From JAFGED01 sp964551295 (GTDB lineage Bacteria > Chloroflexota > Anaerolineae > B4-G1): a stretch of DNA of 38,522 nt. The translations under genes were made by a program, and so were the position numbers. Numbering within the stretch: the first letter of the stretch is position 1; each line of letters opens with the position of its first letter. The DNA lies in assembly GCA_964551295.1 (NCBI GenBank), contig CAZKDJ010000013.1, positions 1-38,522 on the forward strand. The letters are read 5' to 3'. Below the pieces are notes generated by a model. That model was given only the letters and a program-made list of their open reading frames with translations, did no database searches and had not been told where the DNA came from. Positions 1 to 6,630 of this stretch are shown here, piece after piece.

Positions 1-1751
1 CGCTCCTCGGCCATCTGGTCGGGGTCGTCGAAGGAACGGCTGTGGGGCAGCAGCCCATCCTCCAGGCCGGTGATAAAGACGACGGGGAACTCGAGCCCCT
101 TGGCGCTGTGCAGCGTCAGCAGCGTCGGTGCGTCCACGTCATCGCTCAGGTTGTCCACGTCAGAGACGAGCGCCACGTCGGCCAGGAATTCAGTCAGCGT
201 GGTCTCCTCGTACTCGGCGGCCACGTTGCGCAACTCCAGCACGTTGGCCCAGCGCTCTTCGCCCTCCTCGGTGCCGTCGCGTAGATAGTCGGCGTAGTGC
301 GTATCCTCCACCACGCGGTCGATCAACTGGGCCACTGTCAGGTGCTCCCGCGCTGCGACCCAGCCTTCCAGCATCTCCAGGAAGGTCGCCAGCGCTCGCT
401 GCGCCCGGGCCCCCAGCTTGTCGGGGAGATCGTGCATCACTTCGTAGACCGAGACGCCGCGCTCCTGTGCTGCGTTTTCCAGCGCCGATGTGGTTTTCTG
501 GCCGATGGAGCGCGGGGGGATGTTGACCACGCGCGCCATGCTCACGCCCTCGGCCGGATTGTGGATCAGGCGCAGGAAGGCGACGATGTCCTTGATCTCG
601 CGACGGGCGTAAAAGCGGGTGGCCCCCACCAACCGGTAGGGCATCCCGGCGCGGACGAAGGCGTCCTCCAGCGCGCGGGACTGGGCGTTGGTGCGGTACA
701 TCACGGCGCAGTCGCCGTAGTGCACGCCTTCCCGTGTCACGCGGGTGATCGTGTCGACTACGAACTGGGCCTCGTCGTCCTGGTCGTAGGCCTCGTGGAC
801 GGCGATCTCTGGCCCCTGCCCGCGCCGCGTAAAGAGAGCCTTTTCCGTGCGGTCGGGGTTGTGGCGGATGACGGCGTGGGCGGCATCGAGGATCGTCTGG
901 GTGGAGCGGTAATTCTCCTCCAGCAGGATCGTCAGCAGGTCGGGGTGGTCATCTCGCAGGCGGCGGATGTTGCGATAGTCTGCGCCTCGCCACGCGTAGA
1001 TCGACTGATCTTCGTCAGCCACACAGAACAGATTGTGCTGCATCCCAGAAAGCTGCCGCAGCAGCGTGTACTGCGCCTGGTTGGTGTCCTGGAACTCGTC
1101 CACCAGGATGTGGACGTAGCGCTCCTGGTAGTTCGCGAGCACGGCGGGGTTCTGAGCGAACAGCTGCGCTGTCTTCATCAGCAGGTCGTCGAAATCAAGC
1201 CCGCCGTTGGCCGCCAGCAGCGCCTGGTAGTGCTCGTAGATGCGCTTGACGACCTCGCCGTAGTAGGTGCCGGTGTCGTACGCCTCCGGCGGGATCAGCT
1301 CGTTCTTGGCGCGGGAGATGGCGCCGTGCACCGCTCGCGGGCGATACCGCTTGTCGTCCAGCCCCAGGTCCTTGATCACCTGCTTGATCAGACGCAACTG
1401 GTCGTCGGCGTCAAAGATGACATAGTCGCGTGAGATGCCGGTGGCCTCGGCCTCGCGGCGCAGGACGCGGGCACAGGTGGCGTGAAAGGTGCCCAGTGTC
1501 AGGCGGCGGGCGCGAGAGGGACCGAGAAGCTCCTCCAGCCGTTCCCGCATCTCGCGGGCGGCCTTGTTGGTGAAGGTGACCGCCATGATCGACCAGGGGG
1601 CGGCGTCCCGCTCCAGCACCAGCCAGGCGACGCGGTGGGTGAGCACGCGCGTCTTGCCGCTGCCCGGACCGGCCAGCACCAGCACGGGGCCATCAGAGGC
1701 AGTGACTGCTTTTTGTTGCTGTGGGTTGAGTTCTTTGATGAGGTTGTCCAT
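1..1751 (-). CDS. pcrA: UvrD/PcrA-type DNA helicase, C-terminus cut by window edge
   Basis: Superfamily 1A 3'-5' DNA helicase used in nucleotide excision repair and in clearing recombinase or stalled polymerase from DNA. I translated the minus strand from 1751 and read about 583 residues: start MDNLIKELNPQQQKAV, Walker A GPGSGKTR (about residue 28), motif Ia TFTNKAAREM, Walker B DEFQDTN, motif III QSIYAWRGA, motif IV NYRST and motif V LHSAKGLEF near the window edge. Motif VI and the C-terminal tail lie outside the window. The usual family length is 720-780 aa, so about a fifth is missing. The chosen ATG has no Shine-Dalgarno but sits 9 bases after a -10-like box. A GTG eight codons further upstream, preceded by GGAAGG, is an alternative start. 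It is divergent from the yjbQ-like gene. Family assignment is very secure; PcrA versus another UvrD paralogue is less so. Confidence 0.96.
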   Translation of the reverse strand, partial: MDNLIKELNPQQQKAVTASDGPVLVLAGPGSGKTRVLTHRVAWLVLERDAAPWSIMAVTFTNKAAREMRERLEELLGPSRARRLTLGTFHATCARVLRREAEATGISRDYVIFDADDQLRLIKQVIKDLGLDDKRYRPRAVHGAISRAKNELIPPEAYDTGTYYGEVVKRIYEHYQALLAANGGLDFDDLLMKTAQLFAQNPAVLANYQERYVHILVDEFQDTNQAQYTLLRQLSGMQHNLFCVADEDQSIYAWRGADYRNIRRLRDDHPDLLTILLEENYRSTQTILDAAHAVIRHNPDRTEKALFTRRGQGPEIAVHEAYDQDDEAQFVVDTITRVTREGVHYGDCAVMYRTNAQSRALEDAFVRAGMPYRLVGATRFYARREIKDIVAFLRLIHNPAEGVSMARVVNIPPRSIGQKTTSALENAAQERGVSVYEVMHDLPDKLGARAQRALATFLEMLEGWVAAREHLTVAQLIDRVVEDTHYADYLRDGTEEGEERWANVLELRNVAAEYEETTLTEFLADVALVSDVDNLSDDVDAPTLLTLHSAKGLEFPVVFITGLEDGLLPHSRSFDDPDQMAEE

Positions 1752-1760
1752 ACCGGCGGC

Positions 1761-1769
1761 ATTGTAACA
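1761..1769 (-). promoter_or_regulatory. Extended -10 box of the helicase gene (possibly leaderless)
   Basis: Read on the minus strand, TGT-TACAAT ends only 9 bases before the ATG at 1751, and the bases between (GCCGCCGGT) contain no ribosome binding site. If this is the true -10, the transcript would begin at or within a few bases of the start codon. No convincing -35 was found. Confidence 0.4.
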
Positions 1770-1793
1770 CACTCGGCCTTCCCGCGCCAGTAG

Positions 1794-1824
1794 CGCGCGC
1801 TTGCGCTCAACGCGCGCTTGCGCT
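1794..1824. repeat. 14-bp direct repeat, two copies
   Basis: CGCGCGCTTGCGCT occurs at 1794-1807 and again at 1811-1824, separated by 3 bases, in the divergent promoter region between the helicase and the YjbQ-family gene. The second copy abuts the -35 box of the plus-strand promoter, so it could be an operator or a simple-sequence duplication. No function is shown by the sequence alone. Confidence 0.6.
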
Positions 1825-1852
1825 TGGGCATTTGGGAGAACTGTGCTATGAT
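1824..1852 (+). promoter_or_regulatory. Sigma-70-type promoter for the YjbQ-family gene
   Basis: TTGGGC (1824-1829) and TATGAT (1847-1852) are separated by 17 bp, the optimal spacing. The predicted start of transcription is near 1859, leaving a leader of about 45 nt with the ribosome binding site GGAGGAAGG just before the ATG at 1903. Confidence 0.65.
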
Positions 1853-1902
1853 ACGAGCTGTCGGTTGGCGCGGGAAGAGAGCGCGCCGAAGGAGGAAGGC
1901 AG

Positions 1903-2319
1903 ATGGTCATCACTCAGCAGTTAGGCCTGAATACTCAGGGACACACTGATATTCAGGACATCACGTCCCAGGTCGCCACCGTCGTCCGAGAGTCGGGGCT
2001 GCGGGCGGGTATTGTCATCGTCTTTTGCCCCGGCTCAACCGGCGGCCTGACCACCATCGAGTACGAGAGCGGCGTGATGGCCGATCTGCGGCAAATTCTT
2101 GATGAGATCGTGCCCTCTGATCGAGACTATCAGCATCACCTGCGCTGGGGAGACGACAATGGCAGCGCCCACATCCGCTCTGCTCTGATCAGCCCTTCGC
2201 TGACGGTGCCCTTTGTCGATAGCAATCTCACGCTGGGTACGTGGCAGCAGATTGTGTTCCTGGACTTTGACGCACGCCCTCGCTCGCGCCGGCTGATCGT
2301 GCAGGTGATGGGGGAGTGA
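1903..2319 (+). CDS. YjbQ family protein (UPF0047; secondary thiamine-phosphate synthase family)
   Basis: A 138-aa cytoplasmic protein of the YjbQ/UPF0047 family, which is normally 130-140 aa, so it is full length. The family hallmark segment HHLRWGDDNGSAHIRSA is present around residue 76, with the following SLTVPF and the C-terminal QQIVFLDFDARPRSR. Members have a weak thiamine-phosphate synthase activity (E. coli YjbQ), but their physiological role is unsettled. The start is fixed by GGAGGAAGG seven to eight bases upstream and by the 17-bp-spaced promoter. The DUF2085 gene follows 22 bases later and is probably co-transcribed, although nothing in either sequence ties their functions together. 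Confidence 0.93.
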   Translation: MVITQQLGLNTQGHTDIQDITSQVATVVRESGLRAGIVIVFCPGSTGGLTTIEYESGVMADLRQILDEIVPSDRDYQHHLRWGDDNGSAHIRSALISPSLTVPFVDSNLTLGTWQQIVFLDFDARPRSRRLIVQVMGE

Positions 2320-2341
2320 ATCCTAGGGGAGTTGATGAACG

Positions 2342-3244
2342 ATGACGACGACAGAGTCTGCATTGCCTGCTGAAGGATCTCGAAAGCGCACGTTTCCATT
2401 GCCGGGACTGGTCATTGGAGTGGCCGTAGTGGCCTTTGTGGCCTTTATGTTGATCACGCCGGGAGCGTTGCGGGATTATTCGGGGGATTGGTTCATGGCC
2501 AAGGCGAATATGGTCGGGTATGCGGTGTGCCACCAGATCGCGGCTCACTCTTTCGAGATTGGCGGGCGTCAGCTCCCACTTTGTGCGCGCTGCACGGGCA
2601 CTTTCGTCGGGGCGCTGGTTGGTTTTTTTGGGCAGGCCCTGGTGTTGCGTCGCCGCCGCGCCGTGGAGTTTCCATCCGTTCTCGCCATCCTATTTCTCAT
2701 TACGTTCACGTTGCTTTGGGCCCTGGACGGCTTGAATTCTCTCCTGGCGACGCCGGGGATGAATACGACCATCGTCACGGTGCTCAATGTGCGGAACGTG
2801 TATCAGCCGATGCAAGAGCTGCGGCTGCTCACCGGTGCGCTCAATGGCCTGACCATGAGCGCGCTCGTCTACCCCGCTTTCAATTCCACGATGTGGCGGC
2901 AATTTCTCCCCGAGCGCGCCATCCGCGGCCTGCGTGACCTGGGCCTGTTGGTCCTGCTCGAGCTTGGTATGGTCGGCTTGGTGCTCTCTTTGGTGCTCAT
3001 TTCCTGGCCGTGGACGCTCTACCCCCTGGCCTTTGTGAGCGCGCTGGGTGTGCTGACTCTGCTCACCAGCGTCAACACCATGCTGGTGTTGATCGCCCTG
3101 CAGCGGGAGAATACGGCGGACGACTGGCGTACAGCCCTGATCCCTCTGCTAGCCGGTTTTGTGGTGAGCCTCGTACAGGTCGCTGCGATCAGTGGGATGA
3201 GGTACGGGGTTACCCGCTCGTTCTTGCCTATGTCGCTGCCTTGA
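2342..3244 (+). CDS. DUF2085 family polytopic membrane protein
   Basis: A 300-aa inner-membrane protein. The DUF2085 signature is the cysteine-rich segment around residues 61-85: CHQI, then GGRQLPLCARCTG. It has three cysteines and a histidine in a zinc-finger-like pattern, lying after the first membrane helix. About seven hydrophobic helices are visible: residues 21-41, 85-100, 110-135, 160-180, 198-220, 222-250 and 268-290. The function of the family is unknown. The start at 2342 has GGGGAG nine bases upstream; an ATG at 2335 is in another frame. It follows the YjbQ-family gene by 22 bases and is probably in the same transcript. No terminator follows before the next promoter at 3314. Confidence 0.85.
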   Translation: MTTTESALPAEGSRKRTFPLPGLVIGVAVVAFVAFMLITPGALRDYSGDWFMAKANMVGYAVCHQIAAHSFEIGGRQLPLCARCTGTFVGALVGFFGQALVLRRRRAVEFPSVLAILFLITFTLLWALDGLNSLLATPGMNTTIVTVLNVRNVYQPMQELRLLTGALNGLTMSALVYPAFNSTMWRQFLPERAIRGLRDLGLLVLLELGMVGLVLSLVLISWPWTLYPLAFVSALGVLTLLTSVNTMLVLIALQRENTADDWRTALIPLLAGFVVSLVQVAAISGMRYGVTRSFLPMSLP

Positions 3245-3313
3245 AGACGGGGCAACTGGTTTTTTGGGTAGCTTTTGCGCGTCGTTTGAAACGCTTTTGT
3301 CACTCTTTTGATA

Positions 3314-3342
3314 TTGAATTTAGCTGCGGTATCCTGTATAAT
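3314..3342 (+). promoter_or_regulatory. Strong sigma-70-type promoter for the LysM gene
   Basis: TTGAAT (3314-3319), a 17-bp spacer, and a perfect TATAAT (3337-3342). The spacer and flanks are AT-rich. The leader of about 50 nt ends in a full AGGAGGT ribosome binding site, suggesting a highly expressed secreted protein. Confidence 0.8.
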
Positions 3343-3401
3343 AGTTGGTGGATAGTGGTTTTACTAAATCGTGTTCATCATTCAATCGAAGGAGGTGTGC
3401 T

Positions 3402-3860
3402 ATGCGTAAAGTATTCCCTATCCTCGTGGTCGTTCTGATTTCCCTTTTGTTTGTTGCCCCAACTGTCTACGCCAAACCGAGTGAGGCGACCATCTGCAAC
3501 CACGTCGTCAAGACGGGGGAGACGCTCTATTGCATTGCCCGTGCCTACGGCGTGAGCCCATGGGCAATCGCGTCATACAACGGCCTGGTGAACCCCAATT
3601 CCATCTACCCCGGGCAGGTGCTGGCCATACCCGACGTGTACATGTCGATCGGAGGTGGGCCGACGTGTGTGGCGCAGTGTGGTGGATCGCCACCGCCTGC
3701 TTGTACCTGTGCCTCTTATCACACTATCGTCACCGGCGACAACCTGTATCGTATCTCTCTACACTATGGCGTGAGCATGTGGCGCATCGCCGAGTGCAAC
3801 GGCATCTACAACCTGAACTATATCCGGGTCGGTGATGTGTTGTGCATCCCGTCGCCGTAG
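3402..3860 (+). CDS. Secreted protein with two LysM domains
   Basis: A 152-aa exported protein. The start at 3402 (MRKVFPILVVVL) was chosen because GAAGGAGGTG lies directly upstream and the protein then begins with a classical signal peptide cut near VYA-KPS (about residue 23). An in-frame ATG at 3345 lies almost on top of the promoter and is rejected. Two LysM modules follow: about 30-75 (HVVKTGETLYCIARAYGV to GQVLAIP) and about 107-150 (HTIVTGDNLYRISLHYGV to GDVLCIP), joined by a Gly/Pro/Cys linker. Six or more cysteines suggest disulfides. LysM binds N-acetylglucosamine polymers such as peptidoglycan. With no catalytic domain, it is best read as a cell-wall or glycan-binding protein. It is monocistronic, with its own promoter and terminator. 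Confidence 0.92.
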   Translation: MRKVFPILVVVLISLLFVAPTVYAKPSEATICNHVVKTGETLYCIARAYGVSPWAIASYNGLVNPNSIYPGQVLAIPDVYMSIGGGPTCVAQCGGSPPPACTCASYHTIVTGDNLYRISLHYGVSMWRIAECNGIYNLNYIRVGDVLCIPSP

Positions 3861-3893
3861 AGCCTATCTTGAGAATTGGCAAAAGGCTCCTCG

Positions 3894-3935
3894 CACCCCC
3901 GGCCAAAGGTTTTGTGGCCGGGGGTGTTTTGTTGT
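3894..3935 (+). terminator. Rho-independent terminator after the LysM gene
   Basis: A perfect 12-bp stem (CACCCCCGGCCA at 3894-3905, TGGCCGGGGGTG at 3915-3926) with a 9-nt loop, followed by TTTTGTTGT. It lies 33 bases after the stop codon. Confidence 0.9.
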
Positions 3936-4232
3936 ATCGCGTTTTGTAGCTGCCTGGCCGCTCTCGCCAGATGACGAAAATGTGCCGCAACGTAGGGCAA
4001 ATTGGCAATTTACCCCACACGTTTTCGGAACAGTTGCCATGTCCCGCTGGGACACCCTCAATGACGAAAACACTTGCGCCGGATGACGTGGATTGGGAAC
4101 GCCTGCATCTTGCAGGCATGCCGCCAGGATGGCGGCGCTACCAGTTACTTTCGAGGCAGCAAATGAAGCGCGGAGCAAAGGTCTTTTGCTCCACGCTCCT
4201 CGGTGGGAATTTCTGGGCGAGAGTCTTGGCTG
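3936..4232. other. Intergenic region between convergent LysM and PA14 genes
   Basis: I see no gene in these roughly 300 bases. They hold short palindromic segments (an imperfect 10-bp inverted repeat around GGGCAAATTG near 4000, and the double hairpin listed separately). It is non-coding and probably contains dispersed repeat elements. Confidence 0.6.
4101..4136. repeat. Double-hairpin palindromic repeat
   Basis: Two adjacent perfect palindromes: GCCTGCA-TCT-TGCAGGC (4101-4117) and GCCGCC-AGGAT-GGCGGC (4120-4136). The layout resembles the short dispersed palindromic repeats common in intergenic DNA of Chloroflexota and Cyanobacteria. It could also help terminate the PA14 transcript, which ends at 4233 from the other side. 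Confidence 0.55.
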
Positions 4233-5522
4233 TTACCTCGGTTCCCACTTGACGGCGTCGAAAGCCAGGAGGCGCGATCCGTATGCCTCATACGTCACGT
4301 CGGCGAGCGAGACGTAATCGGCGCTCGTCCCGCTGAACCAGTAGGTGCCCAGCGACACCCAATCGTCGTCGTATAGCGACTGGTTCACCACGCGCAGGGT
4401 GTAACCGCCCGAGTGCCGGACCCAGTAGCGCGCGCTGAACGTGGTGGTGTAGCGGTAGGGAATGTGTACAAAGACCTCGTATAGCCCCGCGCTGAACGAG
4501 GGATACCAGCGGGCCCAGTTGTAATAGGGGCGAACCCGGTCGTTGTTATAGGTCCACAGCAGGCTGCCTCCGTATCCTTCGTACACCGTGCGCCAGCCGG
4601 TGTACGAACCGCCCTTGACAAAGCCCGCATCGGTGTTATCGACGATCACGGTGCCGGAGGGCGGTGGGGGAGGCGGCGGTGGCGAACCGCCCCCGCTCCA
4701 GGAGAGGCGTGCGACGGCTCCCCCGCCGTTTTCATAGTACTCCATCTTGATCGGGATGGCGCCTCCCGGTAGGTAGATGTCTCCACTGTACGTCGTCGGC
4801 GGTTGATCGCGCCAGGATTCGATCAGCAGGTGGTTGTTCACCCACAGGCGGACGCCGTCGTCCACCGTCGCTGTGAAGCGATAATTGCCCGCCGCCAGGT
4901 TGATCGATCGTGTCCAACGGACGGAGAATCCATCTGAGCCGATGGTGCCTGGCGCGGGCGAACCGGTGCCCCAGTCAAAGTCTATCTGTGTGTCGTTGCG
5001 CACCAGGGCCGGGCTGCCGCTGAGGGATGTGTTGTTAAAGTACTCCCCGCGCCAGTCGCTGATAGAAGTCGCGGGCGCCCACGAGAGCTTGGCCGCGGCA
5101 AAGCCCATGTTCTCATAGAACTCGACCTGGACCCAGTGATGCCCTGAAGTCAGGTGCTTGTCGGCGGTGAATGTCGAGGTAGCGTGATCGTTCCACTGGT
5201 CGATGATCAGAGCGCTGTCGACCCACACGCGGATGCCGTCGTCGCTGGTGGCGGTGAAGCGGTAAGTGCCGTCCGCCACGTCGATGTACTTGGTCCAACG
5301 CGCCGAAAAGCCGTCGTTGGAAACGCTGGGGTCGGGTGAACCGGTGCCCCAATCGTGGTCCAGGCTGGCCTCCTGCAGTTGGAGCGCCGGCGTCCCGGAA
5401 AGCGAGGTGTTGTTCCAGTAGGATGCTTGCCAGCGAGGGTCGGTGTGTTCGTCCTGGGCCAGCACGGGGTTGACCGCGAGCAGTGCCAGGATCAGTGCGA
5501 TTAGGAAAGGTTTCCTATACAT
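4233..5522 (-). CDS. Secreted protein with two PA14 domains and a golvesin/Xly-type C-terminal domain
   Basis: A 429-aa exported protein. The start at 5522 (MYRKPFLIALILALLAV) is preceded by GAGAGGAGGTACAGCT and opens a signal peptide cut near VLA-QDE (residue 22). Domain order: PA14 (about 28-148; WNNTSLSGTPAL, FSARWTKYIDV, FTATSDDGIRVWVD), a second PA14 (about 152-275; FNNTSLSGSPAL, FSVRWTRSINL, FTATVDDGVRLWVN), a run of eight prolines, and a golvesin/Xly carbohydrate-binding-like domain (about 290-429; VDNTDAGF at its start, FDAVKWEPR at its end). These modules bind carbohydrates, and the PA14 pair shares DDGxRxWV calcium/sugar-loop motifs. No enzyme domain is present, so it is a surface or matrix glycan-binding protein by inference. 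Its own promoter carries the GTTACC repeat array. Confidence 0.9.
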   Translation of the reverse strand: MYRKPFLIALILALLAVNPVLAQDEHTDPRWQASYWNNTSLSGTPALQLQEASLDHDWGTGSPDPSVSNDGFSARWTKYIDVADGTYRFTATSDDGIRVWVDSALIIDQWNDHATSTFTADKHLTSGHHWVQVEFYENMGFAAAKLSWAPATSISDWRGEYFNNTSLSGSPALVRNDTQIDFDWGTGSPAPGTIGSDGFSVRWTRSINLAAGNYRFTATVDDGVRLWVNNHLLIESWRDQPPTTYSGDIYLPGGAIPIKMEYYENGGGAVARLSWSGGGSPPPPPPPPSGTVIVDNTDAGFVKGGSYTGWRTVYEGYGGSLLWTYNNDRVRPYYNWARWYPSFSAGLYEVFVHIPYRYTTTFSARYWVRHSGGYTLRVVNQSLYDDDWVSLGTYWFSGTSADYVSLADVTYEAYGSRLLAFDAVKWEPR

Positions 5523-5712
5523 AGCTGTACCTCCTCTCAATTTCGCAGCGTGCGATTTTGGACGAATCTGTCGCCGCCCCAAGTACGTCGTCTGCATTTT
5601 ACGGACGTTTGAGCTGCAGACTTGGTTCCATCAATGGCCTGCTTTCAAGCAGGCGGACCGTAGTTGTTTGTGATCTGCACGGTGTTTCTCAAGGACTGAT
5701 CCAGCGCTCCCC
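5523..5712 (-). other. Long 5' leader of the PA14 gene with a perfect hairpin
   Basis: If transcription starts just after the -10 box at 5718-5723, the PA14 mRNA has a leader of about 190 nt without an open reading frame I can support. It contains a perfect palindrome, GCCTGCTT-TC-AAGCAGGC (5637-5654). No known riboswitch is recognised. The hairpin has no U-run, so it is not an obvious terminator. Confidence 0.4.
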
Positions 5713-5717
5713 ATTAC

Positions 5718-5783
5718 ATACTACCACAGCCGGGGCGCGGTAGGTTTGCTGCCGCGTTACCATCAGGTTACCGTTTGATTAAC
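5718..5783 (-). promoter_or_regulatory. PA14 gene promoter with 11-bp-phased GTTACC array (PHO-box-like)
   Basis: Plus-strand units at 11-bp steps: 5745 TTTGCT (degenerate), 5756 GTTACC, 5767 GTTACC, 5778 ATTAAC (degenerate). A further step at 5734 is eroded (GGCGCG). Read on the minus strand this is GGTAAC-N5 tandem repeats, and the -10-like TAGTAT (5723-5718) begins exactly 10 bp after the 5734 step. The arrays at 13996-14050 and 16424-16478 have the same geometry. An extra isolated GTTACC lies at 5807. Tandem 11-bp direct repeats in place of a -35 box are typical of PhoB/OmpR-class activators. Confidence 0.65.
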
Positions 5784-5825
5784 GGGGTCGGATCTTTTCT
5801 CTCCCGGTTACCGAAACGCCGCTCT

Positions 5826-6605
5826 TCACTCGATATACTGCCACGTGCCGTCCTCATACAGCACAAAGATGTGGTTTCCCCGATTCAACAGGGCCAGACC
5901 GTCCTCGAATTCCTGCCACGTTGCGTCGTATCCCGCTTCTTTTTCTAGCGCCCAGCCCAGTCTATTTCGCACGTCGGGGGTGTTGCACCACTGCCGGTTA
6001 AAACCGCGCACCGGCTTGAACAGCCTCTCTGGCGCGTCGCCAAGCTCGGGGCAGGCATCGTCGGGATCACCCTCGATGTAAGGGTCATCCAGTACCAGGT
6101 AAGTGCCACTGTCGTTAAAGAGGATGTAAGCCAGGTCCCGATCTTTTTTCCACAGCATGCGCCCGCCTTGGAAAACCTGCTCCGCCGTCCACGTCGTTTG
6201 CTGGCCGAAGAGGGGACAACCCAAGGCGGCGGTGGCCTCGGGGCGGCTGCTGAGCCGGAATCGGAACGCCGACCCGAGGGCGATGGTGCAGGGCGTGGGT
6301 GTCGGCGTTGGTACTTTGGTCGGCGGGCGAGTGGGAAGAGCGGTGGGGACAGGCGTGGCCGTGGGGGGGGCGGTGGGTGTCTCCGTCGGATCGACCTGGG
6401 CATCCACTGCCACCTGTGTGGACAGGGCCGCATTTTGTGTGGACAGGGCCCCTATCGTGGCCTGGACGATTGGATCGATGGTAGGGGAGGCGACGTTTGC
6501 ACCTGACGTATTCACGACCTCCTCGCGCTGGACGATGCCGATGGTGCACGCCGTCAGCAGTGGAAAGATGAGTACCAAGAGATATAGTGTTCGTTTTGTA
6601 GCCAT
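5826..6605 (-). CDS. Lipoprotein with Thr/Pro linker and LGFP-like C-terminal repeats
   Basis: A 259-aa lipoprotein and the last gene of the five-gene lipoprotein operon, 25 bases after the propeller gene at 6631-8781. AAAGGAGA lies six bases before the ATG. The lipobox LLTAC gives Cys20, followed by TIGIVQREE, the start shared by all five lipoproteins of the cluster. A Thr/Pro linker (about 70-105) leads to a compact extracellular domain. Two segments look related to LGFP-type repeats: LGCPLF...QVFQGGRMLWKK at about 130-155 and RLGWALEKE...FEDGLALLNRG at about 213-245. The protein ends in ILFNDSGTY- and VLYEDGTWQY-type strands. A cell-surface anchoring or glycan-binding role is an inference. 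I know no enzyme with this architecture. Confidence 0.8.
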   Translation of the reverse strand: MATKRTLYLLVLIFPLLTACTIGIVQREEVVNTSGANVASPTIDPIVQATIGALSTQNAALSTQVAVDAQVDPTETPTAPPTATPVPTALPTRPPTKVPTPTPTPCTIALGSAFRFRLSSRPEATAALGCPLFGQQTTWTAEQVFQGGRMLWKKDRDLAYILFNDSGTYLVLDDPYIEGDPDDACPELGDAPERLFKPVRGFNRQWCNTPDVRNRLGWALEKEAGYDATWQEFEDGLALLNRGNHIFVLYEDGTWQYIE

Positions 6606-6630
6606 TTTCTTTCTCCTTTGTGGAATGATA

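Noticed and set aside
297..1433. Long open frame on the plus strand (378 codons)
   Set aside because: It is the antisense shadow of the helicase gene; the minus strand shows all helicase motifs over the same bases, and the plus-strand product resembles nothing and is poor in start signals.
4232..4237. GTTACC near the end of the PA14 gene
   Set aside because: It is single, with no 11-bp partner except a weak GGTTCC, lies at the 3' end of the gene and has no -10 box nearby. Other isolated GTTACC/GGTAAC in coding DNA were rejected for the same reason.
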